From contig NZ_CP066149.1 of assembly GCF_023206395.1 (NCBI RefSeq), positions 1,054,001 through 1,118,000 on the forward strand: a stretch of 64,000 nt of DNA. Reading direction: 5' to 3'. Positions 17,182-28,597 of the stretch are shown here, piece after piece. The notes below the pieces were generated by a model. That model had not been told where the DNA came from. It worked only from the letters and a program-made list of their open reading frames with translations, and searched no databases. This DNA comes from Vibrio sp. ED004. Lineage in GTDB: Bacteria; Pseudomonadota; Gammaproteobacteria; Enterobacterales; Vibrionaceae. How positions within the stretch are numbered: the first letter of the stretch is position 1; every line of letters starts with the position of its first letter. A program made the translations under genes and the position numbers.

Positions 17182-17210
17182 TGGGGGGCTTGGTAATTAC
17201 CAGCCCCCCA
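17182..17210 (-). other. GC-rich hairpin between infB and rbfA
   Basis: TGGGGGGCT and (A)AGCCCCCCA flank the palindrome GGTAATTACC, giving a stem of about 13 bp. No convincing T-run follows on the minus strand, so it looks like an RNA processing or stabilising element rather than a full terminator. Confidence 0.6.
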
Positions 17211-17293
17211 TGGTGTATTCAACAACCGATTACTTATTACCTTTACTAGTAATGTTAGTAACCTTAGTCAATATGTCGAGTCGTACAGACTGA

Positions 17294-19984
17294 TTAGTCT
17301 AGAGTACGTTGAACCTCAACGATTTCGAATACTTCGATCTGGTCACCAACGCGTACGTCGTTGTAGTTCTTAACGCCAACACCACACTCGTAACCATTCT
17401 TAACTTCTTGAACATCGTCTTTAAAGCGACGAAGTGACTCTAGCTCACCTTCGTAGATAACAACGTTTTCACGAAGTACACGAATTGGGTTGCTACGCTT
17501 AATCGTACCTTCAGTAACGATACAACCAGCGATTGCACCAAGTTTAGGCGACTTAAATACGTCACGAACTTGAGCAAGACCAATGATCTCTTGACGGAAT
17601 TCAGGAGCAAGCATACCGCCCATTGCCTGTTTAACTTCGTCGATCAGTTGGTAAATGATTGAGTAGTAACGTAGATCTAGGTTTTCGTTCTGAACAGTGT
17701 TACGCGCAGTTGCGTCAGCACGAACGTTGAAACCAAGGATGATAGCGTTAGAAGCTGCTGCAAGTGTTGCATCAGTTTCAGTAATACCACCAACACCAGA
17801 ACCTACGATGTTCACTTTAACTTCGTCAGTAGACAGTTTCAGTAGAGAATCAGCGATTGCTTCTACAGAACCTTGAACGTCAGCTTTTAGTACTACGTTC
17901 AGTTCAGCAACTTCACCAGCAGCCATGTTCGCGAACATGTTTTCTAGTTTAGCTTTCTGTTGACGAGCTAGTTTAACATCACGGAATTTACCTTGACGGT
18001 AGTTCGCTACTTCACGTGCTTTACGCTCGTCACGAACAACAGTTGCTTCATCACCAGAAGCAGGAACGCCAGATAGACCTAGAATCTCTACAGGGATAGA
18101 AGGACCCGCTGTAGTTACTTCTTTACCGTTCTCATCGCGCATTGCACGAACACGGCCGTACTCTTGACCACAAAGAACGATGTCGCCTTTGTTTAGAGTA
18201 CCAGACTGTACTAGTACTGTTGCAACTGGACCGCGACCTTTATCAAGGCGAGATTCAACAACAACACCAGACGCCATGCCTTCTTTAACAGCTGTCAGTT
18301 CAAGAACTTCAGACTGAAGAAGGATAGCTTCTAGAAGACCATCGATGTTTGTACCCTGTTTAGCAGAGATGTGAACGAACATGTTCTCACCGCCCCATTC
18401 CTCAGGGATTACGTCGTATTGAGCTAGCTCATTCTTAACGTTGTCTGGGTTTGCACCCTCTTTATCGATCTTGTTCACAGCAACAATCAGAGGAACACCT
18501 GCCGCTTTCGCGTGCTGGATTGCTTCGATTGTTTGTGGCATTACGCCATCGTCTGCTGCAACTACTAGTACAACGATATCTGTCGCTTGAGCACCACGAG
18601 CACGCATAGCAGTAAACGCCGCGTGTCCAGGAGTATCAAGGAAAGTGATCATGCCGTTGTCAGTATCTACGTGGTAAGCACCGATGTGCTGCGTGATACC
18701 GCCAGCTTCGCCAGAAGCAACGTGTGCTTTACGAATGTAATCCAGTGTTGAAGTTTTACCGTGGTCAACGTGACCCATGATAGTAACAACAGGAGCACGA
18801 CCTTCAGCGATTGCATCGCTATCACGGTCAGCTAGTACTGCTTCTTCAAGTTCGTTTTCTTTACGTAGGATTACCTTGTGACCCATTTCTTCAGCAACAA
18901 GTTGTGCTGTTTCTTGGTCGATCACTTGGTTGATAGTCGCCATAGCGCCCATCTTCATCATTACTTTGATAACTTCAGTTGCTTTAACTGACATTTTGCT
19001 AGCCAGTTCAGAAACAACGATAGTCTCGCCGATAGCAACGTCAGATTTAGCAACAGTTGCTGACTTATCGAAGCCTTGCTGCATTGAAGTTGGTTTCGCA
19101 AGCTTACCTTTAGCGCCACGACCACGTTGGTTACGACCACCACGGTTGTTGCCAGGTTGGTTAGCTGGAGCTGCTTTCTTTTTACGACGACGAGGCGCTT
19201 TTTCTTCTTTCTGATCCGCTGCATCTTCAGCTTCACGCGCGTAAGTAGAAGTAGTCACGTGGTAGTCCGCAGACTTCTCTTGTTCTTTCTTCTTCTTCTC
19301 TTCTTCAGTCCAGCGAGCTTCGTTTTCTTCAGCTAGCTTACGAGCTTCCTCTACAAGCTTAGCTGCTTCAGCTTCGGCTTTACGAGTTGCTTCTTGCTCT
19401 TGACGAGCTTTTAGTTCATCCGCTTCTTTTTTCGCTTGTGCGTTAGCGTCTGCATTTTTTGAATTCATGTCTTTTTTAGCCTTTTCAGCTTGTGCGCGTT
19501 GAGCTTTTTCTTCAGCATCACGTTTTGCATCCGCTTCACGTTTTGCTTTCTCATCAGCTTCGCGCTGTGCTTTCTCTGCAGCTTCACGTTTCGCAAGCTC
19601 TTCAGCTTCTTGACGTGCTTTCTCTTCCGCTTCACGTGATGCTGCATCCTCAGCTTCACGTTTCGCTTCGTCTTCAATAGCGCTGCGCTTCACGTAAGTA
19701 CGTTTTTTACGTACCTCTACTTGAACATCCTTACTCTTACCGCCTCCAGCGGCAACACTTAGCGTGCTGCGGGTCTTGCGTTGAAGAGTTAAACGAGTCG
19801 GCTCTGCTTCACCAGAAGTATCGCCATGCTCCTTTTTAAGGTGCGTTAGCAATGTTTGCTTCTCTGAATCAGTTACTTGATCCGACCCTGATTTCTTCAT
19901 GCCTGCATCAGCAAGTTGTTCAATTAAGCGGTCAACTGGCGTACCAATCTCTTCACTCAGTGCTTTAACTGTTAATTGTGTCAT
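17294..19984 (-). CDS. infB: Translation initiation factor IF-2
   Basis: IF-2 is the GTPase that places initiator tRNA in the ribosomal P site. The 896-residue protein has an N-terminal IF2_N domain ([23 protein letters not shown]), a long Lys/Glu/Ala-rich charged linker (about 100-260), a second IF2_N segment, then the G domain with [16 protein letters not shown] and NKID, and the C-terminal fMet-tRNA-binding domains. The tRNA it delivers, fMet, is encoded at the head of the same cluster. It follows nusA by 22 bases. Confidence 0.98.
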   Translation of the reverse strand: MTQLTVKALSEEIGTPVDRLIEQLADAGMKKSGSDQVTDSEKQTLLTHLKKEHGDTSGEAEPTRLTLQRKTRSTLSVAAGGGKSKDVQVEVRKKRTYVKRSAIEDEAKREAEDAASREAEEKARQEAEELAKREAAEKAQREADEKAKREADAKRDAEEKAQRAQAEKAKKDMNSKNADANAQAKKEADELKARQEQEATRKAEAEAAKLVEEARKLAEENEARWTEEEKKKKEQEKSADYHVTTSTYAREAEDAADQKEEKAPRRRKKKAAPANQPGNNRGGRNQRGRGAKGKLAKPTSMQQGFDKSATVAKSDVAIGETIVVSELASKMSVKATEVIKVMMKMGAMATINQVIDQETAQLVAEEMGHKVILRKENELEEAVLADRDSDAIAEGRAPVVTIMGHVDHGKTSTLDYIRKAHVASGEAGGITQHIGAYHVDTDNGMITFLDTPGHAAFTAMRARGAQATDIVVLVVAADDGVMPQTIEAIQHAKAAGVPLIVAVNKIDKEGANPDNVKNELAQYDVIPEEWGGENMFVHISAKQGTNIDGLLEAILLQSEVLELTAVKEGMASGVVVESRLDKGRGPVATVLVQSGTLNKGDIVLCGQEYGRVRAMRDENGKEVTTAGPSIPVEILGLSGVPASGDEATVVRDERKAREVANYRQGKFRDVKLARQQKAKLENMFANMAAGEVAELNVVLKADVQGSVEAIADSLLKLSTDEVKVNIVGSGVGGITETDATLAAASNAIILGFNVRADATARNTVQNENLDLRYYSIIYQLIDEVKQAMGGMLAPEFRQEIIGLAQVRDVFKSPKLGAIAGCIVTEGTIKRSNPIRVLRENVVIYEGELESLRRFKDDVQEVKNGYECGVGVKNYNDVRVGDQIEVFEIVEVQRTLD

Positions 19985-20006
19985 ACCGCTTTCTCTCCTT
20001 GCTGAA

Positions 20007-21494
20007 TTATTCTTCGTCGCCGAACCAACAGATGTTACGCGCAGCCATAATTAGCTCGCCCGCACGCTCTGCAGTTAGGTCTTCAATGCCTTCTAGTTCA
20101 TCAACGCCTTGGTCAGCTAGGTCTTCCAATGTTGCCACGCCTTTAGCTGCCAGTTTGTAAGCCATTTCACGTTCTAGGCCTTCAAGTGCTAGCAAGTCTT
20201 CAGCAGGCTCAACACCGTCGAAAGTTTCTTCTTTCGCTAGTGCTAGAGTCGTTAGTGCATCTTTAGCACGGCTACGAAGTTCTTCAACGATGCCTTCGTC
20301 TAGGCCATCTACTTCAAGAAGTTCGTTTACTGGTACGTAAGCCACTTCTTCTAGTGTAGAGAAACCTTCTTCAACAAGCAGTTGAGCAAAGTCTTCTTCG
20401 ATGTCTAGGTGCTTCATGAAGTTTTCAATAGAAGCAACTGCTTCTTCTTGGTGTTTCTTCTGAAGATCTTCAACCGTCATTACGTTCAGTTCCCAACCAG
20501 TCAGTTGAGATGCTAGACGTACGTTTTGACCGCTACGGCCGATAGCTTGTGCTAGGTTATCCGCTTCAACAGCGATATCCATAGAGTGTGCATCTTCATC
20601 AACGATGATAGAAGCAACGTCAGCAGGAGCCATTGCGTTGATTACGAACTGAGCCGGGTTATCGTCCCAAAGTACGATATCGATACGCTCGCCGCCAAGC
20701 TCACCAGAAACAGCTTGTACACGTGCACCACGCATACCAACACACGCACCAACAGGGTCAATACGCTTGTCGTTTGTTTTCACAGCGATTTTAGCACGAG
20801 AACCAGCGTCACGTGCAGCACCTTTAAGTTCAATTAGCTCTTCGCCAATCTCAGGCACTTCAACGCGGAATAGTTCAGCAAGCATTTCAGGCTTAGAGCG
20901 AGTAATGAATAACTGGAAACCACGAGCTTCAGGCTTAACTGCGTATAGAAGACCACGAACACGGTCACCTGGACGGAAGTTTTCACGAGGAAGTTGGTCA
21001 TCACGAAGGATTACCGCTTCGGCGTTGTTACCTAGGTCTAGGATAATAGTGTCACGGTTAACTTTCTTAACAACACCAGTTACTAGCTCACCTTCGTTGT
21101 CGATGAACTGTTCAACGATTTGAGCACGCTCAGCTTCACGTACTTTCTGTACGATAACTTGCTTAGCTGTTTGAGTCGTAATACGGTCAAATGTAACTGA
21201 TTCGATGTCGTCTTCGATGAAACCGCCAAGTTCGATCTCTGGATCATCGTACTTTGCAGCTTCAAGAGAGATCTCTTTCGTTGGGAACTCAACTTCTTCA
21301 ACAGCTTCCCAGCGACGGAAGGTTTCAAAATCACCCGTTTTACGGTCGATTTCAACACGAACTTCAATTTCTAGTTCGCTTTTCTTTTTAGTTGCTGTTG
21401 CAAGCGCGATTTCAAGCGCTTCAAAAATACGCTCACGAGGAACTGCTTTCTCGTTAGAAACAGCTTCTACTACCGCCAAAATTTCTTTGTTCAT
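20007..21494 (-). CDS. nusA: Transcription termination/antitermination factor NusA
   Basis: NusA binds RNA polymerase and modulates pausing, termination and antitermination. The 495-residue protein has the N-terminal polymerase-binding domain, an S1 domain ([21 protein letters not shown]), two KH domains ([37 protein letters not shown]) and two acidic C-terminal repeats, the gammaproteobacterial form. It lies between rimP and infB. The hairpins before rimP are natural targets for NusA autoregulation, as known for the E. coli operon. Confidence 0.98.
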   Translation of the reverse strand: MNKEILAVVEAVSNEKAVPRERIFEALEIALATATKKKSELEIEVRVEIDRKTGDFETFRRWEAVEEVEFPTKEISLEAAKYDDPEIELGGFIEDDIESVTFDRITTQTAKQVIVQKVREAERAQIVEQFIDNEGELVTGVVKKVNRDTIILDLGNNAEAVILRDDQLPRENFRPGDRVRGLLYAVKPEARGFQLFITRSKPEMLAELFRVEVPEIGEELIELKGAARDAGSRAKIAVKTNDKRIDPVGACVGMRGARVQAVSGELGGERIDIVLWDDNPAQFVINAMAPADVASIIVDEDAHSMDIAVEADNLAQAIGRSGQNVRLASQLTGWELNVMTVEDLQKKHQEEAVASIENFMKHLDIEEDFAQLLVEEGFSTLEEVAYVPVNELLEVDGLDEGIVEELRSRAKDALTTLALAKEETFDGVEPAEDLLALEGLEREMAYKLAAKGVATLEDLADQGVDELEGIEDLTAERAGELIMAARNICWFGDEE

Positions 21495-21529
21495 TAATCT
21501 AGCCTCTTAAGCTCTTCTCTCTAGGAGAA

Positions 21530-21985
21530 CTAAAATTTAGGGATCAGGTTCGCTTTCGCAATATTGCTCAGGACGAATTCTTCTTCTTGTCCTTCAACCA
21601 ATACTTTTACTGTCTCGCCTTCAATAGATTGGATATCACCTTTCCATTTACGACGGTTGCCGACAGCCATTTTCAAAACGATGCTTACCTCGTGACCAAT
21701 AAATTGTTGGTAATGCTCTGCTTTGAACAGTGGTCTCTCTAAACCTGGTGAAGACACTTCAAGGTTATAAGCCACTGAAATTGGATCTTCAACGTCCATT
21801 ACGGCACTTACTTGGTGACTAACTTCAGCGCAATCATCTACATTGATACCGTTTGGTGAATCGATGTAAATACGTAGCGTTGAGTGCTCACCAGCACGAA
21901 TAAATTCTAATCCAACTAACTCATAACCTGATGCTGCTACTGGAGCGTCAAGCATTTCAGTAAGTTGTCTTTCTAAACCAGTCAT
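21530..21985 (-). CDS. rimP: Ribosome maturation factor RimP
   Basis: RimP is needed for 30S subunit maturation. The 151-residue protein shows the family blocks [43 protein letters not shown] and [13 protein letters not shown]. An intrinsic-terminator-like hairpin ends 17 bases before its start codon, with a GGAG ribosome site between them. It is the first protein gene of the operon that runs through nusA, infB, rbfA and truB. Confidence 0.96.
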   Translation of the reverse strand: MTGLERQLTEMLDAPVAASGYELVGLEFIRAGEHSTLRIYIDSPNGINVDDCAEVSHQVSAVMDVEDPISVAYNLEVSSPGLERPLFKAEHYQQFIGHEVSIVLKMAVGNRRKWKGDIQSIEGETVKVLVEGQEEEFVLSNIAKANLIPKF

Positions 21986-22002
21986 TTAACCACTCCAGAA
22001 AC

Positions 22003-22022
22003 AAAAAAAGGGCTCAAAGCCC
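22003..22022 (-). terminator. Terminator-like hairpin in the rimP leader
   Basis: The stem GGGCT / AGCCC is followed by T7 on the minus strand, ending just upstream of the rimP ribosome site. Read-through past it is needed to express the operon, so it is a candidate attenuator. Confidence 0.6.
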
Positions 22023-22043
22023 AATTTAAATTCCAAGCAAACA

Positions 22044-22075
22044 TTATCTAAATACATTTACAAATGCTTAGATAA
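22044..22075 (-). promoter_or_regulatory. Dyad upstream of rimP
   Basis: The arms TTATCTAA...CATTT and AAATG...TTAGATAA form an interrupted inverted repeat of 32 bp between the tRNA terminator and the rimP attenuator. It may be an RNA hairpin or an operator. Confidence 0.45.
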
Positions 22076-22076
22076 C

Positions 22077-22104
22077 AAAAAACCCCGTATAAGCCGGGGT
22101 TTTT
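22077..22104. terminator. Intrinsic terminator after the tRNA-fMet gene
   Basis: CCCCG / CGGGG with a 7-base loop is flanked by A6 and T5, so it works in either direction. On the minus strand it ends the secG-leuU-metY transcript before rimP. Confidence 0.75.
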
Positions 22105-22219
22105 GTTGCTGGACCCTTATATGCTAAGTGCCATCACATTCGATATCGCACTTAACTCACAGTGAGGTTCACACTGTGCAAACTTGCTACCAATACAAGC
22201 TATATAATAGCATTGAAAT

Positions 22220-22296
<77 letters not shown>

Positions 22297-22349
22297 TCCG
22301 ACTTGCGAGCATTATACGCCCAACAAGATGTTTTACAAGTTTGTAAACA

Positions 22350-22434
22350 TGGTGCCGAGAGAGGGACTCGAACCCTCACACCCTAAGGCACTAGCACCTC
22401 ATGCTAGCGTGTCTACCAATTTCACCATCTCGGC
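22350..22434 (-). tRNA. leuU: tRNA-Leu (GAG)
   Basis: An 85-nt class II tRNA starting GCCGAGATGGTGAAATTGG, with a long variable arm and encoded CCA. The anticodon stem CTAGC/GCTAG encloses the loop ATGAGGT, giving anticodon GAG. It lies directly after secG, the same place as leuU in E. coli. Confidence 0.95.
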
Positions 22435-22450
22435 ATCAAATCTTTACAGA

Positions 22451-22783
22451 TTATTGTGGAATTTCATCGCCTTGCGATGGAACTTCACTCACTGCATCAT
22501 CAGCTTGCTGAATTACCTGACCTTGGGTCGGGTCAATCCACTGTGACTCAGTCTTATGTGTAGACATATTACCAAGCACTAAGCTAAGGATAAAAAATGT
22601 AGTTGCAAAAATTGCAGTCATTCGGGTAAGGAAATTTCCTGAGCCACCAGCACCAAACACAGTGTTTGAAGCGCCAGCACCGAAAGAGGCTCCCATATCT
22701 GCGCCTTTACCTTGTTGAATCAACACTAGGCCAATTACACCAAGCGCTGCCAACAGGTAAATCACAAGTAGAACTGTAAACAT
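22451..22783 (-). CDS. secG: Preprotein translocase subunit SecG
   Basis: SecG is the small accessory subunit of the SecYEG translocon. It has two membrane helices ([20 protein letters not shown] and the segment from [17 protein letters not shown]), joined by the conserved loop [20 protein letters not shown]. The ATG at 22783 has GGTGG upstream and gives 110 residues; an upstream start at 22825 would add an atypical N-terminus. The tRNA-Leu gene follows 16 bases after the stop. Confidence 0.95.
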   Translation of the reverse strand: MFTVLLVIYLLAALGVIGLVLIQQGKGADMGASFGAGASNTVFGAGGSGNFLTRMTAIFATTFFILSLVLGNMSTHKTESQWIDPTQGQVIQQADDAVSEVPSQGDEIPQ

Positions 22784-22947
22784 TTTTCCACCTATGTTCC
22801 TAATTGTTGAGCCAGCGCCGTTCAAAAAACTATTTTTAAGAACAAGGCTAGCGACCTCCTAACTGAAGGCCGAGCAATACTAGCGAATGCGACGAGGGCT
22901 GACAAGGAGAATTTGCTAAAAAATAAGCCTTTACCAAGTGAATGGTC

Positions 22948-22995
22948 AAAAAAAGGTCAAAAGCGACACAAAACTCATTTGCGTCTCTTTTGACC
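22948..22995 (-). terminator. Terminator of glmM
   Basis: A long stem GGTCAAAAG...GAC / GTC...CTTTTGACC is followed by T7 on the minus strand, between glmM and secG. Confidence 0.75.
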
Positions 22996-23077
22996 GTTAT
23001 ATCTCTTGCCCGTTATATAAGTCAATCACTTCAAATCACAGGTGCTCTTCCGTACGCCTGTTCATTAAAAGGTTAAA

Positions 23078-24418
23078 TTAGCAGTTTGCTTTTACCGCAT
23101 CAGCAATCTTAAGTGCAGATGCTTGAACAAGATCGGCATCTTCACCTTCAACCATCACACGTAGCAATGGCTCAGTACCAGATTTACGTAATAGCACACG
23201 ACCTTTTTCACCAAGCTCAGCTTCTACTTCAACAACTGCGGCTTTCACTGCTTCTGCTTCTAATGGATTTGAATCACCGCTGAAACGAACGTTTTCCAGA
23301 ACCTGAGGGTATAGAGTCATACCTTGCGAAAGCTCGTTCAGTGTCATTTCACTGTCTACAACCGAAGCCAAAACTTGCAGTGCAGCAACGATAGCATCAC
23401 CGGTTGTCACTTTATCTAATAGGATAACGTGACCCGAGTTTTCAGCACCGATCTTCCAGCCTTTAGCCAGAAGCTGCTCCATCACGTAACGGTCACCAAC
23501 AGCGGCACGCACAAATGGAATACCTAGCTGCTTAAGGCCGTTCTCCATGCCAAGGTTCGTCATTAGCGTACCAACAACACCACCTTTCAACTCACCACGA
23601 CGCAATGCATCACGTGCAATGATGTAAGCGATTTGGTCACCATCAACTTTGTTGCCTAGCTCGTCGACCATAATGATACGGTCACCGTCACCATCAAAGC
23701 CAAGGCCTAGCGCAGCTTTCTCTTCAACCACTTTTGCTTGCAGAGCTCGCACATCTGTTGCGCCAACTTCATGGTTGATGTTGGTGCCGTTTGGTTCAAC
23801 GCCAATAGCAATCACTTCAGCGCCCAACTCTTTAAATACCGCAGGAGCGATATGGTAAGTTGCGCCGTGTGCACAATCGACAACAATCTTCATTCCAGCA
23901 AGTGTCATCTGATTTGGAAATGTGCTCTTACAGAATTCAATGTAACGACCAGCTGCATCGTTTAAACGTACTGCTTTACCTAGCTCAGAAGAATCAACAC
24001 ACTCAATGTCTTTATCAAGTTCAGCTTCAATTGCTAGCTCGATATCGTCTGGAAGTTTTGTACCTTCAGAAGAGAAAAACTTGATACCGTTATCGTAGTA
24101 AGGGTTATGCGATGCAGAGATAACAATCCCCGCTTCTGCGCGAAATGTCTGTGTTAGGTATGCAACTGCAGGTGTTGGCATTGGGCCTGTAAATGTAGCT
24201 TGAAGGCCAGCAGCAGCAAGGCCTGCTTCTAAAGCAGATTCAAGCATGTAGCCAGAGATACGAGTATCTTTACCAATGATCACTTTCTTTGTGCCCTGCT
24301 TTGCAAGAACACGACCCGCAGCCCAGCCAAGCTTCAGAACAAAATCAGGTGTAATAGGGTACTGGCCTACTTTGCCACGCACACCATCTGTGCCGAAGTA
24401 ACGTCTTTTATCAGACAT
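23078..24418 (-). CDS. glmM: Phosphoglucosamine mutase
   Basis: GlmM converts glucosamine-6-phosphate to glucosamine-1-phosphate on the way to UDP-GlcNAc. The 446-residue protein has the phosphoserine loop [19 protein letters not shown], the metal-binding DGDGDR and the sugar-binding GEENSGH-like motif (GAENSGHVI). It follows folP closely on the same strand. It is distinct from the second phosphohexomutase of the window, the partial gene at 63466. Confidence 0.97.
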   Translation of the reverse strand: MSDKRRYFGTDGVRGKVGQYPITPDFVLKLGWAAGRVLAKQGTKKVIIGKDTRISGYMLESALEAGLAAAGLQATFTGPMPTPAVAYLTQTFRAEAGIVISASHNPYYDNGIKFFSSEGTKLPDDIELAIEAELDKDIECVDSSELGKAVRLNDAAGRYIEFCKSTFPNQMTLAGMKIVVDCAHGATYHIAPAVFKELGAEVIAIGVEPNGTNINHEVGATDVRALQAKVVEEKAALGLGFDGDGDRIIMVDELGNKVDGDQIAYIIARDALRRGELKGGVVGTLMTNLGMENGLKQLGIPFVRAAVGDRYVMEQLLAKGWKIGAENSGHVILLDKVTTGDAIVAALQVLASVVDSEMTLNELSQGMTLYPQVLENVRFSGDSNPLEAEAVKAAVVEVEAELGEKGRVLLRKSGTEPLLRVMVEGEDADLVQASALKIADAVKANC

Positions 24419-24438
24419 GTTGATTTCCTTAATTATGA

Positions 24439-25269
24439 TTAGTGATTGTTATTCATCACTTCGATTATCTTCATCGCTTCCAATGTATCTTCGACATCGT
24501 GAACGCGAATAATTTGTGCACCTTTCATTGCAGCGATGGTAGCGCACGTTACGCTTGCTACCATGCAATCAGCAGGCGCCTTGTCTAGTAGCTTAAAGAT
24601 CATCGATTTTCTCGACATTCCTGCCAAGACAGGCAAGCCTAACGTATGAAACTTCTCAAGGTGCGCTAATAGGTGGTAATTGTGTTCGATGGTTTTACCA
24701 AAACCAAAACCTGGGTCTAGAATCAGCTGTTCTTTTGAGATACCAACCGCCTCACAAGCTTCAACCCTTTCTTGCAAGAATGCTTCTACATCCTGAAGAA
24801 CATCATCATAACTTGGGTTAGTTTGCATGGTTCTCGGCTGGCCTTTCATGTGCATCAGACAAATCGGAACCTTCGCATCAGCAGCGACTTGCAATGCTCC
24901 AGGCTCTTGTAACGCGCGCACATCATTGATCAAATCTGCACCTGCTTCAACTGCTTGGCGCATCACTTCCGCTTTACTAGTATCAATAGAGATCCAAACA
25001 TCAAACTTAGCGCGAATCGCTTTAATTGCTGGGATAACTCGAGCTAACTCTTCCTCTAGGGAAACGTCAGGAGCACCGGGCCGAGTCGACTCACCACCAA
25101 TATCAATAATGCTAACGCCAGCTTGAATCATGCGTTCAGCTTGCAGTAAGGCATTATCTAGTGAATTGAATTTTCCGCCATCTGAGAAAGAATCAGGCGT
25201 GACATTGAGGATACCCATCACATGTGGGCGATCTAAAACGAGTGTTTTATTGTGTGCTTTTAATATCAT
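24439..25269 (-). CDS. folP: Dihydropteroate synthase
   Basis: This folate enzyme joins p-aminobenzoate to dihydropterin pyrophosphate and is the sulfonamide target. Signatures are [17 protein letters not shown] and [14 protein letters not shown], with the later DPGFGFGKT block and the GMSRKSMI motif. The 276-residue length is typical. It lies between ftsH and glmM as in E. coli, but a strong terminator separates it from ftsH. Confidence 0.97.
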   Translation of the reverse strand: MILKAHNKTLVLDRPHVMGILNVTPDSFSDGGKFNSLDNALLQAERMIQAGVSIIDIGGESTRPGAPDVSLEEELARVIPAIKAIRAKFDVWISIDTSKAEVMRQAVEAGADLINDVRALQEPGALQVAADAKVPICLMHMKGQPRTMQTNPSYDDVLQDVEAFLQERVEACEAVGISKEQLILDPGFGFGKTIEHNYHLLAHLEKFHTLGLPVLAGMSRKSMIFKLLDKAPADCMVASVTCATIAAMKGAQIIRVHDVEDTLEAMKIIEVMNNNH

Positions 25270-25314
25270 GAAAGGCGGGTCTTAAAAGGTAAAAACATCT
25301 TGGGCTATAAACAG

Positions 25315-25341
25315 AAAAACCCTGAGCGTACTCAGGGTTTT
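25315..25341. terminator. Terminator between ftsH and folP
   Basis: The stem AAAACCCTGAG / CTCAGGGTTTT with loop CGTA is symmetric, with A and T runs on both sides. Confidence 0.85.
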
Positions 25342-25358
25342 AATTTATAACTTAGCGA

Positions 25359-27335
25359 TTAAGAATCTTTGTTTTGAGCATCATCTGTTTCAGATTTAAC
25401 TTCTTCAACTTTCGACTCTTCAGCTTTTGGTGAGGCTGCAGCTTCTTCTGATTTGACTTCAGGTTTAGCTTCTTCCTTTGCAGGTTCTGCTTTCACCTGA
25501 TCACCCCAACCAGCAGGCTCACGAATGTCGTCTTTACGTTCCATCAAGTCATCAATTTGACCTGCATCGATCGTTTCAAACTTCATTAGCGCATCTTTCA
25601 TCGAGTGCATGATATCCATGTTCTCTTCAAGAATTTGCTTCGCACGAGCGTAGTTGCGGTCGATTAGAATACGAATTTCTTCATCGATAAGCTTAGTTGT
25701 ATCGTCTGAAACATGCTTAGCTTGACTCATGCCGCGACCTAGGAAAACTTCACCTTCTTCTTCAGCATAAAGAAGAGGACCCAGTTTTTCAGAGAAGCCC
25801 CATTGCGTTACCATCTTACGAGCAATATCAGTTGCACGTTCGATATCGTTAGACGCACCAGTCGACACTTTGTCTTTACCGTAGATAAGCTCTTCAGCAA
25901 GACGACCACCGTACAAGCTAGAAATCATTGATTCTAGATGTTGACGAGACATGCTTACGCGGTCTTGTTCAGGTAAGTACATTGTCACACCAAGTGCACG
26001 ACCACGTGGAATGATTGACACCTTGTACACTGGATCGTGTTCAGGTACCAAGCGACCAACAATCGCGTGACCCGCTTCGTGGTAAGCCGTTGACTCTTTC
26101 ACTTCTTCAGACATAACCATTGAACGGCGCTCGGCACCCATCATGATCTTATCTTTCGCAAGTTCAAACTCAACCATAGAGACATTGCGCTTGTTACCAC
26201 GAGCAGCAAATAGAGCCGCTTCGTTCACAAGGTTTGCAAGGTCTGCACCAGAGAAACCTGGAGTACCACGAGCAATCAGAGATGGTTCAACATCGCCAGA
26301 TAGTGGAACTTTACGCATGTGTACTTTAAGAATCTGTTCACGACCACGTACATCAGGTAGACCAACCACAACTTGACGGTCAAAACGACCTGGACGAAGT
26401 AGTGCTGGGTCTAGTACGTCTGGACGGTTAGTCGCGGCGATAACAATGATACCTTCGTTACCTTCGAAACCATCCATCTCAACCAGCATTTGGTTTAGTG
26501 TTTGTTCACGCTCATCGTGACCACCACCAACACCAGCGCCACGTTGACGACCTACCGCATCGATTTCATCGATAAAGATGATACAAGGTGCCGCTTTCTT
26601 CGCTTGTTCGAACATGTCACGTACACGAGATGCACCAACACCAACAAACATTTCAACGAAGTCAGAACCTGAAATTGTAAAGAACGGTACTTTCGCTTCA
26701 CCAGCAATCGCTTTTGCAAGCAATGTCTTACCAGTACCAGGAGGACCAACCAACAGGATACCTGTCGGGATCTTACCACCCAGCTTTTGGAAACGACTTG
26801 GGTCACGAAGGTAATCAACAAGCTCTTTCACGTCTTCTTTTGCTTCGTCACAACCAGCAACATCCGCAAATAACGTTTTGATTTGTTCTTCGCTCATCAT
26901 TCGAGCTTTACTCTTACCGAAAGACATAGCGCCTTTACCGCCGCCACCGCCTTGCATTTGACGCATGAAGAAAATCCACACACCAATCAGTAAGATCATT
27001 GGGAACCAAGAGATGAAGATAGTGCCAAGTAGGCTCTGCTCTTCAGGTGGTGTACCCTGAACTTTTACGTTTTGATTAATTAAGTCATCAAGTAGCTTTT
27101 GATCATAAACAGGCATGTAAGTTACATACTTAGAACCACCACCACGACGTGTGAAAGTGATTTCGCTGTTATTGAACTGTGCGTCTTGAATCTGGCCTTG
27201 GCCAACTTCCTGTACAAACGTGGTGTAATCTACTGCTCTGCCGTTACTTTCCCCAGGGCCGAAGCTCTGGAATACCGACATCAACACTACCGCGATAACA
27301 AGCCACAGAATTAAATTTTTTGCCATGTCACTCAA
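25359..27335 (-). CDS. ftsH: ATP-dependent zinc metalloprotease FtsH
   Basis: FtsH is the membrane-bound AAA+ protease that degrades proteins such as LpxC, sigma-32 and unassembled membrane subunits. It has a short N-terminal helix ([18 protein letters not shown]), a periplasmic segment, a second helix ([14 protein letters not shown]), the AAA domain with GPPGTGKT and [14 protein letters not shown], and the zinc motif HEAGH. The C-terminal 45 residues are a Lys/Glu/Ala-rich low-complexity tail, longer than in E. coli. Total length is 658 residues. Confidence 0.97.
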   Translation of the reverse strand: MSDMAKNLILWLVIAVVLMSVFQSFGPGESNGRAVDYTTFVQEVGQGQIQDAQFNNSEITFTRRGGGSKYVTYMPVYDQKLLDDLINQNVKVQGTPPEEQSLLGTIFISWFPMILLIGVWIFFMRQMQGGGGGKGAMSFGKSKARMMSEEQIKTLFADVAGCDEAKEDVKELVDYLRDPSRFQKLGGKIPTGILLVGPPGTGKTLLAKAIAGEAKVPFFTISGSDFVEMFVGVGASRVRDMFEQAKKAAPCIIFIDEIDAVGRQRGAGVGGGHDEREQTLNQMLVEMDGFEGNEGIIVIAATNRPDVLDPALLRPGRFDRQVVVGLPDVRGREQILKVHMRKVPLSGDVEPSLIARGTPGFSGADLANLVNEAALFAARGNKRNVSMVEFELAKDKIMMGAERRSMVMSEEVKESTAYHEAGHAIVGRLVPEHDPVYKVSIIPRGRALGVTMYLPEQDRVSMSRQHLESMISSLYGGRLAEELIYGKDKVSTGASNDIERATDIARKMVTQWGFSEKLGPLLYAEEEGEVFLGRGMSQAKHVSDDTTKLIDEEIRILIDRNYARAKQILEENMDIMHSMKDALMKFETIDAGQIDDLMERKDDIREPAGWGDQVKAEPAKEEAKPEVKSEEAAASPKAEESKVEEVKSETDDAQNKDS

Positions 27336-27433
27336 GGTGTAAGCCTCTCGATAACTAATTGTAATTAAAGGTAGGGTACTACAGTTTGTAACCTGTAGCC
27401 ATGTTGTTAACTCTCACTCTTGGAAGAGAATCG

Positions 27434-28063
27434 TTAACCTTTGTAACCAGTGGCTACGATGAACACTTCACGAGATCGAGCACGAGAAGAGTCGGGTTTT
27501 CTAACTTTGACTGTTTTAAACATCTCACGGACGTCTTTAACATATTGGTCAAAGCCTTCGCCTTGGAATACTTTTACAACAAAACTACCATTGGTAGCTA
27601 GAACTTGTCGACACATATCCAAAGCTAATTCAACTAAATACATAGCTCTTGGCTGATCTACAGAATTGTTGCCTGCTATATTAGGCGCCATATCTGACAT
27701 CACTACATCAACCATATTTGGTTGTATACGTTCCAATAGAGCTTCTAGCACAGCGTCTTCACGAAAATCGCCTTGTAAGAAGCTAACGCCAGCAATCGGA
27801 TCCATTGGTAACAAGTCACACGCAATGATTTGTCCGTTGTCTCCAACAATCTTAGCAGCATATTGAGACCAACCGCCAGGCGCTGCACCTAAATCCACAA
27901 TGGTCATCCCAGGAGACAGCAATTTATCTTTCGTTTGAATCTCTTCCATTTTGAAATAAGCACGTGAACGATAGCCTTTCTTTCTTGCTTCGTTTGCGTA
28001 CTTGTCGTCGAAGTGTTCCTTCAACCAACGGCCTGAACTGGCCGAGTGTTTCTGTTTGCTCAT
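27434..28063 (-). CDS. rlmE: 23S rRNA (uridine-2552-2'-O)-methyltransferase RlmE
   Basis: RlmE (FtsJ/RrmJ) methylates U2552 of 23S rRNA late in 50S assembly. The 209-residue Rossmann methyltransferase has the SAM motif [15 protein letters not shown], the catalytic K-D-K-E family residues (K in [12 protein letters not shown] in VMSDMAPN, K in [12 protein letters not shown]) and a basic N-terminus. It sits upstream of ftsH and is divergent from yhbY, the standard order. Confidence 0.97.
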   Translation of the reverse strand: MSKQKHSASSGRWLKEHFDDKYANEARKKGYRSRAYFKMEEIQTKDKLLSPGMTIVDLGAAPGGWSQYAAKIVGDNGQIIACDLLPMDPIAGVSFLQGDFREDAVLEALLERIQPNMVDVVMSDMAPNIAGNNSVDQPRAMYLVELALDMCRQVLATNGSFVVKVFQGEGFDQYVKDVREMFKTVKVRKPDSSRARSREVFIVATGYKG

Positions 28064-28177
28064 TGGATACCTAAATTGGAGGAAAGTACTAATTGCTGAA
28101 TAAATTATAGTCTTCAGCTTTAGATGGCGTTAAAATAGGTTTTTTCAACCCTAATAGTAAAGAAAATTGGCCGCGTA

Positions 28178-28474
28178 ATGAACCTAAGTACCAAACAAAA
28201 GCAGCATCTAAAGGGCCTAGCTCACAGTTTAAAACCTGTTGTGCTAATGGGCGCAAATGGACTTACTGAAGCTGTTCTAGCGGAAATCGAATTAGCTCTA
28301 GACCACCACGAACTGATCAAGATTAAAGTTGCATCAGAAGACCGTGAGACTAAGCAACTGATTATCGATGCAATTGTACGTGAAACTAAAGCTGAGAAAG
28401 TACAGACTATCGGTAAAGTTCTAGTACTGTTCCGTCAGTCAGAAGCACGTAAAATCGAGATTCCACGTAAATAA
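28178..28474 (+). CDS. yhbY: Ribosome-associated RNA-binding protein YhbY (CRM domain)
   Basis: A 98-residue single-CRM-domain protein associated with pre-50S particles. The domain runs from LSTKQKQHLKGLAHSLKPVV through MGANGLTEAVLAEIELALDHHELIKIKV, which contains the GxxG-like RNA-binding loop. It is divergent from rlmE and convergent with greA, as in E. coli. Confidence 0.95.
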   Translation: MNLSTKQKQHLKGLAHSLKPVVLMGANGLTEAVLAEIELALDHHELIKIKVASEDRETKQLIIDAIVRETKAEKVQTIGKVLVLFRQSEARKIEIPRK

Positions 28475-28544
28475 GAGCTTAATATAAGCTAACTTCACCA
28501 AGAGAAAGCCACTGCGCTTATCTTTTAGTGTAGCGTGAGAAACG

Positions 28545-28571
28545 AAAAAGGTCGCATTAAGCGACCTTTTT
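28545..28571. terminator. Bidirectional terminator between yhbY and greA
   Basis: AAAAAGGTCGC / GCGACCTTTTT with loop ATTAA serves both convergent genes. Confidence 0.88.
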
Positions 28572-28597
28572 ACTTATCAGAAACAAAGAAAATTCAA

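Noticed and set aside
19200..19700. Repetitive Lys/Glu/Ala coding stretch that looks like a tandem repeat
   Set aside because: It is the normal charged linker of IF-2, not a separate repeat or CRISPR-like array.
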